Shown here: in pieces, positions 54,394-64,000 of the stretch | Position numbering within the stretch: the first letter of the stretch is position 1 | Layout: the number at the start of each line of letters is the position of its first letter | Assembly (NCBI GenBank): GCA_030789695.1 | Contig: CM061142.1 | Location: forward strand, 801,403,610-801,467,609 | Direction: 5' to 3' | From: Scilla litardierei | Taxonomy: Eukaryota > Streptophyta > Magnoliopsida > Asparagales > Asparagaceae | Length of the DNA stretch: 64,000 bases | Position numbers and translations under genes: made by a program | The notes under the pieces: model-generated | The model's database searches: none | Told to the model about the DNA's origin: nothing | The model's input: only the letters and a program-made list of their open reading frames with translations

Positions 54394-56850
54394 ATGTTTC
54401 AGTTTCTATTAGTAATCAAAGACGGAAAAGTGCAAAAGAATCAAAGACGAGAAGAAAAAACTCATTCTGTTTTGTTGATGCTCTCTTTGTTGAAAAACTC
54501 ATTTATGAAAAACTCATCAGCATGAGCACAAATCATTTGGTTTAAGTGCTCTTCTATTTTTATTAATCTTATTTGGTTTAAGTGCTCTGTTGTTGATGCT
54601 CTCTCTGCTGTTGCAACATTCTGGTTTAAAGAGAGATTTGGTATAAATGCTTTGTGTTGATGCTCTATGTTGAAATTAGAATGCACCTTTATTTTTATTT
54701 AAGTTCTAATACTTGAGTGCATGATGCTTGCAACACCAAGAAGTTTTGTTTTAAAATAAAATCTATAAACCCCTGCCAAACTTGAGTCTAGACATCATGC
54801 ACAATATTTCACATGTTTTAGTCATTTTATTATAATTTGGTAGTGTTCTTAGCAATGCATCTATTCTTATGAAACTTTAGTTGACCCCTTAGTTGTTTAT
54901 ATATGGTTTATCGTTATATATATTCCTTTTAAAAATGATTTAGGTATGCTATTACCGACTTAAATAACGCATACCTCCAGGAGCTTGCATGAATCATCAA
55001 GCTTTCAGTTTTACTAAACATTCAGTTTATATTGTATGTAGAAAGGTTTCTAATGGTACAAAATCTACTGAAATGGGCAATGGTAAGTTCCATATTTGGT
55101 AGTGTTCTTATCAATGCATCTATTCTTATGAAACTTTATTGCCCCCTTGGTTTTTTATATGATGTTAATTATTGTACATAGATTCTTATGAATCTACTCA
55201 GCTAAGCAACTGTGCCATAGGGATTCGCACTGCATATTCATGCTGCTTATGATTATACTTGCATACATCCACAACCATGTTGCATCCAATTTCCCCTCCC
55301 TTTGGATGCTTGCTTCATCAATTTTTGGTTCAAGGCAAATTATTTAACTAATTTGTATCCATGTTTTCGTTCTCTTTTGATTCAAAGAAATTCTCATCTA
55401 GCAATAGAAAACAATTGCTTTGACATATTTGTTAAATAAAAAGAGAGCTTGGCGGAGCTTTTAATTATACGAGCTTTACATGAGCTTTTAATTAGCTTAT
55501 TGGTTCATCTATCTTGCTATTCTTGATTTTTCCCCTAACGTTAATTATCTCTAACCATTGTCAGGTGAAGAAGTAGAAACAGGGGTTTGGACTTCAGACA
55601 ATGAATATATCGTGTCATGAGGGAGCAGACAAATGTTCTTGAGTTACTGTTGATGATAAAGCCATAACATGCGACAGGAGGGATGGCTCGGAGGTTGAGC
55701 AGGGGAGCATAGAGAAGCGGATCGGGTCGAGTTTTGTTCTGCTTTTTGGTTGAAATTCTGAAGTGGATTACTAAACAAAAATTGTATGGGTTTAAATGTT
55801 TATTTTTTCTTTAAAGTATCTGAAATTGTAATGTGTTGGATCTATGTTGGGTTGAGGCTAAGATTGGTTTTGTTTTGTAATGATTCATTTTGCGTAGTCG
55901 TGAGCTGTATATATCAAATATTTTCCCTGAAATTTGTAATATGGACAACAAATGATGCTTTATTTACTGGTATGCCTTTTTAAGAAAGTTCTACTTAAGA
56001 AAACAAGAAATTGGTCCAGCTCTTTCTTGCAAAGGGCTTAAAACACATCATAATATTAGAGCTGACATTTATTAAGTATGAGTATCGTGCATTTTTTGAA
56101 TGTCTTATTTCTACGTCAATATGTTATCATGTGTTTACTAAAGCATGTCTTGAGTGAATTATAGTCCGATCTAACGAAGTTTGAACATGCATATTGTATA
56201 TAAGTTTCCATGTATTTCAGAAAATACATTGAACATTAGTTGGAAACATCACAGAAGCATGGATTGTGCAAGGGTAAAGTTGCAAATGATTCTTCTTTGA
56301 AAACCTGTTAACAAGTTTGGAGAAATGTGATTATTCGATCGCCTTTTGTTTTTTTTGGCCTATTTCAGATTTTGTAGGAGATGGAAAACCAAACTCATGG
56401 CAATATATTATGTGTTATTGTAAAAATTATTAGTTGAGTGCCACAAAAAGAAATTCAAAAACCTCATTACAATTCCACATCTCTTAAGTGACAACTAATA
56501 GTAAACCTACATTTTTAGAGGGTTGTATGTACATAGAAAATCAAGTACACATAAGACAAGCTGAAAAGATTTAAGCTGAGATCATTAAGTTCAAAGACTG
56601 AAAATATTTCATAATAAAAAGAAAAGTAATTTCGATAAAATGTGTGATGAATTCTGAAATATAACCTCTTCTATTTTTTGTCAGTGCAATTGAAGTGTGA
56701 CGATAAGCCTACAAATCTAGGCCAAATGTCATTGTGGTTAAATTAAGATGCAAGTAGTATAGAGTACAGATAGTGTTCTTCAAGTCCATATGTAGAGCTA
56801 GGTTACACAATTAATTATTATCTTCATCATATAAAATTTGTCTAAACAAT
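54394..56850. other. AT-rich Helitron interior, no gene recognised
   Basis: Only short ORFs. A block near 54841-54895 (GTAGTGTTCTTAGCAATGCAT...) is repeated near 55101-55150. Confidence 0.45.
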
Positions 56851-57187
56851 CGGGGGAATGGAACTAAATTTGCTAAAAATTTTGGGGAGACCTAAATGTT
56901 GGGGGGCAAAATTTTTTGTGTAAAACTAAATAAACAATATGGGGAACAAAATTCTCTTGGGAAAACTAAATTTTGAGGGGAACTAAAATTTTTAAATAGT
57001 TTAGGGGAACTAAATTCTCAGAGGATAACTAAATTTTGTGGAGATTAAGATTTTAAGGGGGGCCTATTATTATTGCATTTTAAGTATAGTTGTTCGTTTA
57101 AAATTAGGGGGACCAAGATTTTGAGGGGATAAATTTTAAATGCACCGTGCCCTTGGGGCACGGGTTATGACTATATATATATATATA

Positions 57188-57463
57188 TCTATTCTATATT
57201 TGATGAAGAATTTGAATGTTGTCCTATTAGGACAAACCTTTGTCCTAGGTGGACAAATGACAAAAGTTGGGATGAGTTTGTTTTTGGGAGAAAACTTAAA
57301 TTTGGGGGGAAACTTGAAATTTTGGGTGAAAACTTGAAATTTAAATTTGGGGGGAAATTTGAAATTTTGGGGGAAAATTTGAAATTTGGAGGAACTTGAA
57401 ATTTGTTTGGGGGGACTTAGCCATTAAATAAACCGTGCCCTATGGGCACGGGGTAATGACTAG
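57188..57463 (+). mobile_element. 276-bp mini-Helitron
   Basis: It starts TCTATTCTATATTTGATG after a TA run. It ends with hairpin CCGTGCCC-TAT-GGGCACGG (57433-57451), then GGTAATGACTAG and a T. Both ends closely match Helitron 50555-57174 and the 3' end at 18998. The middle consists of GAAATTTGGGGGGAAA-type repeats and encodes nothing. Confidence 0.75.
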
Positions 57464-58431
57464 TATATATATATAGTATGCATAAGTGTGTTTCATGTAT
57501 AATAGGGTTATAATATTACCCCTACGGGATGATGTATGAGCATGTGTATACCAGGAAGTATGCATGGATGTATGTAATAGTATTCTAGCCATATGTAGAT
57601 TACTGTGGTTGTGTATACCTGTGAGTATATATATGTCCTATATGGATACGAGACAGGCGTATAGTAGTGTAAGTAAGTATGTTGTTTCATTATAATGTAT
57701 GTATGATGGGGATAGAATGACCTTAGTGTCTAAGTCCGTTCACCCTTATATTTAAGGGAGTTTGTGGACGGACTTGATCCTAAGGTGGGTAGATTACGAT
57801 GACCTTAGTGCTATGGATAAGGCGTATATAAATCTGTGTATGGTGTAAGGTAATGCGTGCATGTATATACGTGTAGTGATATGTATTATAATGTGTATAT
57901 GGTATTATGCGGTATGTAGAAGTGATTATATGATTGAAGTGTTAATTGACAAAGAATGATTGTATTTTTAGTAGTGGTATGTTTATGTGACGTGTGGTAC
58001 TATATCATTATAGATTGTGAGTGTATAAGATATATGGTAATACATTGTGTACTAGTAATAACATGAGTGTGCAAGGTGATGGCACACTTACAGCTAGTAA
58101 ATCGATGTGGTTGTGTAGTAAAGTGTTACTACTCGCCCGAGTATAATACTGATTTGGATTGTATTTGTAGGATGGTATTATATTAAACGTGTTATGTTAA
58201 TACGTAATTAGTGATGTGTGTATGTGTATTGTTACGACTATTAGCATGGACGTTGATGAGCAATATCAGTGGTAATACTATTGGTGTTGATATTAGTATT
58301 AGAAATACTATTTGGGTATGGCATGATGGTTATTTTTTTGGTGTGTATACGTTAGAAGAGGAGATGCGAGCGTTACCCTTACGTTTTCCCCGTGTCTTAG
58401 CCGATAAGATTCCGAGGACGGAATCGTCTTT
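57464..58431 (+). other. Element D interior, 3' part, non-coding
   Basis: TG/TA-rich non-coding sequence with no ORF of recognisable type. Confidence 0.5.
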
Positions 58432-58444
58432 AAGGTGGGTAGGA
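58432..58444 (+). promoter_or_regulatory. Polypurine tract of element D
   Basis: AAGGTGGGTAGGA directly before the 3' LTR. Element E has AAGGTGGGGAGGA in the same place. Confidence 0.8.
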
Positions 58445-59166
58445 TGTCACGACCGGTTTTTATCGTTACGTTATATCTGTATTTCTCTCGTGTATTATTC
58501 TTCCATATCCGTAGTTAGACGTTTCGGTCCCCGTACCCGTATCCATTTCTATTCTTCATACTTATTATCATTAGTATTATTCTTTAATAATTATTTGCAA
58601 ATATCTTTGTATAATTAGTTTAACTTTTCAAAATTCAAAATTCAAACTTTAAACTTTTAAATTCAGTTCAAATCTTTTTAAACATTTAAAATTCAAATGA
58701 AGCCTTCCATTTATAAACCCATTCAAACTTAATTAATTGGCTCGTATTCCCTTGATTAAACCCATTTAATGCTAATCCTATTAATAATAATTTAAATACT
58801 ATTTAATAAGAATTCAAATCCTGCTAATTAAACCCTTTTAATTACTAATAAGATTCAAATCATTTCCTAATTTACACTAGCCACTTACCTGTAGCCGAAC
58901 CCAGACTCACGCACACACACATCACGCACACAGCACTTGTAACAAAAAAAAGAATAGGGAGAAAACAAGCTAAACCTAGACCCTAACCCAGGAAAGCTCA
59001 CGTGCTACTTTTCTTTTGAAACCCCACACTATACTTCTATTAACCATACTGTCCTTTTATAAAAACCATAGGCTAATAAACCTAGGTCTATTATTTCCCC
59101 TCCAGCAGCCACCCTATCTTCATCCTCAACCCACGCGCCCAGGAGCTCCTCTTCACGCTCGCGAAC
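58445..59166 (+). repeat. 3' LTR of element D, truncated by element E
   Basis: It begins TGTCACGACCGG and matches 45417-46140, including the TTTTATAAAAACC TATA region. The match ends exactly where element E's TGTCACGCC begins. CGAAC before the junction may be one half of E's target duplication. Confidence 0.85.
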
Positions 59167-59509
59167 TGTCACGCCCCGCTTCCCAAAAACGTGGAGGCGA
59201 AGCGTGAGAAGGTCCGCTCAGACTTGAAACTACAAAGCTGCAAGTCCGATAAGCGTCAATCAAATTTAAAACTGCAGGTCCTTGCAACGCGAAACGAAAC
59301 AAAGATAATAATAACGAAAGAGACAAAAGAAACATCTCAGAATATCCATAATAATAAATCTCAACATCGCAGAAAAAGCCACCAGGCTGAAATAAAAGAG
59401 TCTAAAAGAGGCCCAGCATGGCCAACAAAAGTACAAAGTACAGGGACAAAGTAATGGTGCAAGCACCGACATCTAGCAGCAACCTAAAGCAAAGCAACGC
59501 CAACAATCT

Positions 59510-59611
59510 CTAAAACTGGTCTCCGGTGTCCACGAACTCCTCGACGAACGTAGGCACAGTGTCAGCAAACACCACGTCCTCAGCAACTGTCTCTGGCTCA
59601 GGGTCTAACAT
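59510..59611 (-). CDS. Short acidic ORF inside the LTR of element E
   Basis: 33 codons starting MLDPEPETVAEDVVFADTVP and continuing to VDTGDQF, then TAG. It ends about 340 bases before the LTR end, like the acidic ORF at 47770 in element D (about 310 bases). The sequences are only loosely alike (acidic, proline-containing). Confidence 0.35.
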   Translation of the reverse strand: MLDPEPETVAEDVVFADTVPTFVEEFVDTGDQF

Positions 59612-59934
59612 GTGGCACCCAAAAGAGCAAGGGGCACATGTCAGCAAGTCTGGAAGACTTGTGCAAGTGAAACTGAAAGTACAAGTAAGAGCAACCTAGC
59701 AGTTCTAGCATGATGCAATGACATGGCAGTTAAAGTATGAGTGCAGCAGGTAAAGTAAAGTAAAGTAAAGTACGAGCATGGCATGGCATGGATGACAAGT
59801 ATTACATGAATCATTCCCAAGACAAGTACAAGACAAGGAAAGTAAGCACCTCGTGCACAGAGATTCCGTCTCTTGGCTAGAGTGGCTGCACGGCCAGCTC
59901 CTAGCTCAAGTGATCGTTTATCCCTACCCCTCCA

Positions 59935-60175
59935 CGTGTGTCGAGCCAGGGCCTTACCCCGAACGGTAATGCTCGCTTCTGGATCACGAGCCAGGAAGTA
60001 CAAGTATTGTAGCGTGTGTCGAGCCAGGGCCTTACCCCCGAACGGTAATGCTCGCTTCTGGATCACGAGCCAGGAAGTACAAGTATTGTAGCGTGTGTCG
60101 AGCCAGGGCCTTACCCCCGAACGGTAATGCTCGCTTCTGGATCACGAGCCAGGAAGTGTTTTTAACAAGTATGGC
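59935..60175 (-). repeat. Tandem repeat in the LTR of element E, unit about 79 bp, three copies
   Basis: TCGAGCCAGGGCCTTACCCC starts near 59941, 60019 and 60098. Each copy contains GAACGGTAATGCTCGCTTCT and GGATCACGAGCCAGGAAGTA. A partial copy lies near 60230-60285. Confidence 0.88.
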
Positions 60176-62219
60176 ATAGGGGTGCACCTAGCCGGTCTAC
60201 GTATCGAGCGTTGGGATTAGCAACTTACTATGCTCGCTTCTGGTCACGAGCCAGGAAGTACAAGTATTGTAGCGTGTGCTACGAATGCGACATTCAATGC
60301 ATGGATGACATGACATGGCAAGTAGTAAAGCGTACAAGTAAGGAAAGTAAACGTGACAGTTAAGCATGCATGATCAACAAGTTTAAGGGGTTGGATCTAG
60401 CTTCGTTGTCAAGCTAGATCATTTAGGTGACGGATCTAGTTTCGTTGTCAAACTAGATCAAGTAGGCGTCTAGCCAGCTATCATTTCACTGACTAATCTC
60501 TTTTACGCTAAAAACAAGTAAGTGGCCTAAAAACATGGCCCTAAGCAAGATTCGGCAAGTTTCACTTGCCTGCAATTATCACGTCAAGAAAACACCGTCC
60601 AACGAGTCCAAAGTCACGATTCCTACGTGCACAAGTCCACCGGCCTACATCCGTTTTATTAATCTTGATTAGTGGTTGCTAAAACATTTAAAATACTTTA
60701 AAATACTGATTTTTAGTCTTGATTAGCATGCAATTGGGTTTGGGGTCCTAGGGGTGCAAAACGTTACCTCAACACGACGCGAAAGCTACACCGGCGTCGG
60801 GTAGCGACGCCGGGGGTTGGAATAAAAGATCGCGCTCCAAGTCCAGATTCCAATTAGGTTCCTCGCTGGAAATTTCAGAGCAATCAACTCGGGCGACGAT
60901 TCCGGATTCCAAAGCTCGCACGTGCGACGACGGGCTACGACGTGCGACGACGTCGTACGCGACGAATCCTCAAAGAGCAAGCACCAAGGTGGGGCCCACA
61001 GTACTCCTAGGGGCCTTTGGGGGACCCACAATAACTCTGGAGAACTTGGGGGGCCCACGGAGGCAAGCGGTGCGACGGATGCGGGGTTGCGACGAGTGGC
61101 TCTCGGTCGTACACAGCCAATGCGGGGAGCTTTCTCGGTCGTGCGCTCAAAATGCGGGGGCTGCGACGTTTTGGGGCGTGCAGCGGCTGCGGGGTGGCTG
61201 GGTGTGAGGGTTCTCGTCGGTCAGGTCGAGGGAACGGGTCGGTCAGGCGCTTGGATTGCGGGCGGGGCGATGTTGCAACGTTGCAACGTTGCAACACCGG
61301 TTGGTGCGGAGCAGCGGGTCGGTCGTGCGGGCTGCGGAGCGGGGCGACAAGCGGGCGACGGTGCGGAGCTGTGCTGCGATGCGGGGCTTCTTGGATGCGG
61401 GCCAATCCCTCGGTCAGACCGAGGGGACGGAGCGGGGCTGCTGCAGCGGTGCGGAGCGGCTTGGGTGCGGGCGGGGCGACCGGTCAGAGCGGGGGAACGG
61501 CGGTGTTTCCTTCGATCGTGCGGGGCTTGAACGTCGCAACATTGCGACGATTCGTCGCAACGTCCAAAATGAGTTTGGAAGAGGCTAGGGCTAATTTCTT
61601 GCGAAAATAGGACTTGCTAGGGGTTGCTTATATAGTATAGATGGGTTGACTTGGTCTAGGGCTAAATCTAATAGGATTAGAAGTTCAAAAAGATTTAAAA
61701 TTTGAAATTCAATTACTCCAACTCATCCAAGGGTTTGACCTAGTCCAAATGATCTGGAAATTGGCTCAAAAATTCTTTAAAACGTTTAAAACTTAAATAA
61801 ATTTTATTTGGCCGAAAATAATTTATAAATAAATTATTAAAAATAATATAAAACTTGTAAAAAATATAAAAGTGGTCAAATAAACTCCAAAAATTATAAA
61901 ATAAATATTTTGGTGATCGAGGCGACGAATGTGAGCTAACTAAGAAGACGGATCTCAAATTCGACGTCGGACGACGAAACTAAAAATAGAAACGTCTCCC
62001 GTCAAGAGTGAGAATCGTCACGTCTCATCGAATAAGTTTAAATTGTGGGAAAACGACTCGAGAACGTCGTTCCAAATTAGTGCCACTATTTAATACTCTC
62101 AAAAACGTTCACAACGGCATATCACACGAAAGTGTTCACAAACGAACAAAGTCCAAACAAACACGTGCACGGCCAAAAGCACGTGCACGAAAAACGTACG
62201 ACGAAAAGTGGTCGTTACA

Positions 62220-62232
62220 TCCTCCCCACCTT
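62220..62232 (-). promoter_or_regulatory. Polypurine tract of element E
   Basis: The minus strand reads AAGGTGGGGAGGA next to the LTR start. Upstream, AAAGTCCGAGGACGGACTTT is a short perfect inverted repeat (about 62238-62258). D has a similar TCCGAGGACGGA at the same place. Confidence 0.8.
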
Positions 62233-62259
62233 AGAATAAAGTCCGTCCTCGGACTTTCT

Positions 62260-64000
62260 AATATAGCTAGTCGCTCTAGTAACTACCCCATTCAAGTCAT
62301 AATAATCAAACCAAGTATAGTCATTACAAGTGCTTATATATGCACTAGGTAGTCAAACGTTAATACTACCAACACGTATACATATACATTCACGTACGTC
62401 ATATACTTATACCTATTATAGCCAGTCAAACTCATACACATATTTCAATCATATATATAAGCATGCATCCCTTATATAACTACTACCTACCTAATCACAA
62501 AACAATATTTCAGATACTCATATGAGGATAGTCTCACAAAGTACAATCATTGCTCTACGTATAGATAGCTACCTATGCACAAACATCAAGGGTATACTAC
62601 CTCTAATATTCATTCAATACCAAACACTTCAACACATGTAGTCACACCATACCATAATTAAGTCAAAATTTACTATACCTAATATATAGTCACTACTACC
62701 ATATTTCCCTCATTATATAGTCATACAAATGCATGCAATAATTTCACCGTATATTCACATCACATTCGGTCCTATAACTATATTTACGACACGCCACATA
62801 TACCATAGTCATCCATACCTATAACTAAGCACATACTTACACGTGCATGGTGCACACCCATACACGCTAACATTTCATTTACATACACCAATCATACCAT
62901 TATATAACTATCACACATACACACCTAGTTTTAGCTAGTACACATATGTTCACACGAGCAAGTCCTTAGTAATTAGCTATACCACAAGACCAACACCTAT
63001 AACTATATACTGGTGTAGCGACCCACAATCATGTGCGTAACACAACCAGGCACAAACACTCCTATCGCTATACATACATCAAACATCGCTATATTACAAA
63101 CATACATTCAATATACTTAGAGTATACCCACTCAAGCTTGAGTGAGACTCAGTACACATATCAGAATATTCTATATACATAACACGACATTCATACCTAT
63201 ACCAATACCACTCCCATATATTTACATCTACCAATACAACCATATACATTCCCTAAATCAATCACACTTAATATTTAGTCAGGCAATACTCACATAGTTA
63301 ATCAATTTATACACCATAATAATAGTAATACAGACATCAACACACGTATAATTATAATACACTCTCTCAAACAAACATTCACCGTATAGTCACACATGAA
63401 TAATGTATATATTCACACCATAGCCTACTACCTATAATTAGTATACTAACACATTCACACATACAATTAAGATGTGCAATAGTCGTGTATACCTCACGGT
63501 ATGCACGCATGCAACATCCCGTAAAAGTAAGCAATACCAATCAAAATTATAATCCTACTACCATATGTATAACACATATATACTCAGGCAACAAAACATA
63601 ACTACTTACATATAAGCACCATATATATCTACCTACGAGCACATACTCACTCGTACTAGTATATAGGTCACTCAATAGGCCTACTTACTTATCTATATGT
63701 TCACCCATTATCATCACACCTAGCATATACATAGCTTTACCAATCATTTTATTTCAACCATTATAAGTATCTCTAACTACATACACAACTTAGATATTTC
63801 CACGCTAACTCTTATATACACAGACATCCCTAGTATAGTATAGCTAACTACACACAAATCTATAAATACTAACACACAACAACTTCATAATATCACGAAT
63901 AACTCTGAGTATATATATATATATATCACACAATAGGCAAGCACCAATATACTATGGGAATTCTCATTCAAGCCCACGTATACAACTTAGGTACGTGCAC
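62260..64000 (-). other. Element E interior, AT-rich and non-coding
   Basis: 1.74 kb of short CATA/CACA-rich sequence with no ORF over about 60 codons after 62352. It includes a (TA)n run near 63909-63926. Confidence 0.5.

Larger units (their letters stand above)
50555..57174 (+). mobile_element. Candidate Helitron carrying host gene fragments
   Basis: The 5' end is TCTATTATACATTTGACAGA after a TA run. The 3' end has hairpin CCGTGCCC-TTG-GGGCACGG (57145-57163) then GTTATGACTAT. The expected CTAG end is CTAT here, so the last base seems changed or the end is slightly displaced. Inside are a PPR fragment (51155-51600), a spliced-looking last exon (54271-54393), and a G-rich subterminal region (about 56850-57130). 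No Rep/helicase domain is seen, so it is non-autonomous. Confidence 0.65.
45417..59166 (+). mobile_element. Element D: gypsy-type element with 2.8-kb LTR and non-coding interior
   Basis: The first 724 bp of the 5' LTR (45417-46140) recur at 58445-59166. The second copy follows AAGGTGGGTAGGA, a polypurine tract like that of element E, so the element points right. TGTCACGACC / TGTAACGACC starts recall plant chromovirus (Tekay/Reina-type) LTRs. The interior (48188-50216 and 57464-58444, about 3 kb without insertions) has no protein-coding signal. The 3' LTR is cut by element E. Confidence 0.75.
59167..62219 (-). repeat. 3' LTR of element E
   Basis: On the minus strand it runs from TGTAACGACC (62219) to GGGAAGCGGGGCGTGACA (59167), 3053 bp. 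A minus-strand TATA box (CTATATAAGC, about 61628-61637) is followed by a GC-rich leader (about 61580-60780), a candidate donor GAG/GTAACG (60767) and an AT-rich stretch. ORFs of 100-200 codons in the GC-rich part have no recognisable domains. Confidence 0.75.
59167..64000 (-). mobile_element. Element E: minus-strand gypsy-type element, 3' end only
   Basis: The 3' LTR is at 59167-62219, and a polypurine tract is just beyond it at 62220-62232. Interior sequence continues past the window edge. Its LTR end and polypurine tract resemble those of element D, so the two are probably related. The visible 1.8 kb of interior has no coding signal. Confidence 0.75.

Noticed and set aside
60922..61610. Overlapping ORFs of 110-202 codons in element E's LTR
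   Set aside because: GC-rich repetitive sequence (GCGGGGC, GTGCGGAGC) opens several frames on both strands, and none shows a domain.
1..64000. CRISPR-like arrays, tRNA or rRNA genes, telomere repeats, organelle insertions
   Set aside because: None seen. The arrays lack regular spacers, and the only tRNA-like promoter is the SINE.

Overview
This is a stretch of flowering-plant nuclear DNA made almost entirely of nested transposable elements. I see no intact host gene, rRNA, tRNA, CRISPR array or bacterial operon. The plant assignment rests on Ty1/copia and Ty3/gypsy proteins of plant type, Tat-type elements with an antisense extra gene, Helitrons with CTAG ends and 3' hairpins, a tRNA-derived SINE, and a captured plant pentatricopeptide-repeat (PPR) fragment. 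I cannot name the species.

Layout. (1) 1-4616: the end of an Athila-like LTR, then a decayed minus-strand Tat-like gypsy remnant (55-bp tandem array, gag fragment, primer-binding region, LTR). (2) 4617-16559: unassigned repetitive DNA holding a complete copia element at 7586-15373 (target duplication TAGGG). (3) 16560-18387: a minus-strand LTR of SIRE/copia style with its polypurine tract, then some internal sequence. (4) 18998-43740: a candidate Helitron, minus strand, 24.7 kb as it stands. Two young Tat-like elements are inserted in it: element B at 24987-32419 (GCTAT) and element C at 35805-41636 (CTTGG). Without them the Helitron is about 11.5 kb. (5) 43741-44645: a near-perfect palindrome of about 500 bp bordered by (TG)n/(CA)n, then a second inverted-repeat element. 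(6) 44790-45416: a decayed minus-strand ORF resembling plant transposon proteins, perhaps part of the same element as the 16560-18387 LTR. (7) 45417-59166: element D, a gypsy-type element with a 2.8-kb LTR and non-coding interior. It is invaded by a SINE (50217-50490), a Helitron carrying a PPR fragment (50555-57174) and a 276-bp mini-Helitron (57188-57463). Its 3' LTR is cut at 59166 by element E. (8) 59167-64000: element E, minus strand, with a 3.05-kb LTR, polypurine tract and AT-rich interior running off the window.

The points most worth following are these. Element B carries a three-exon antisense gene (26524-28676) with its own TATA box and splices that keep the frame, beside a broken gag and no pol. 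Helitron 50555-57174 holds a PPR fragment bounded by a 27-bp direct repeat. The LTRs of D and E share a promoter, GC-rich leader, putative intron and short acidic ORF. The copia element has nearly identical LTRs but a pol broken five times, which suggests it moved with borrowed proteins. All element ages and families here are read by eye, without database searches.
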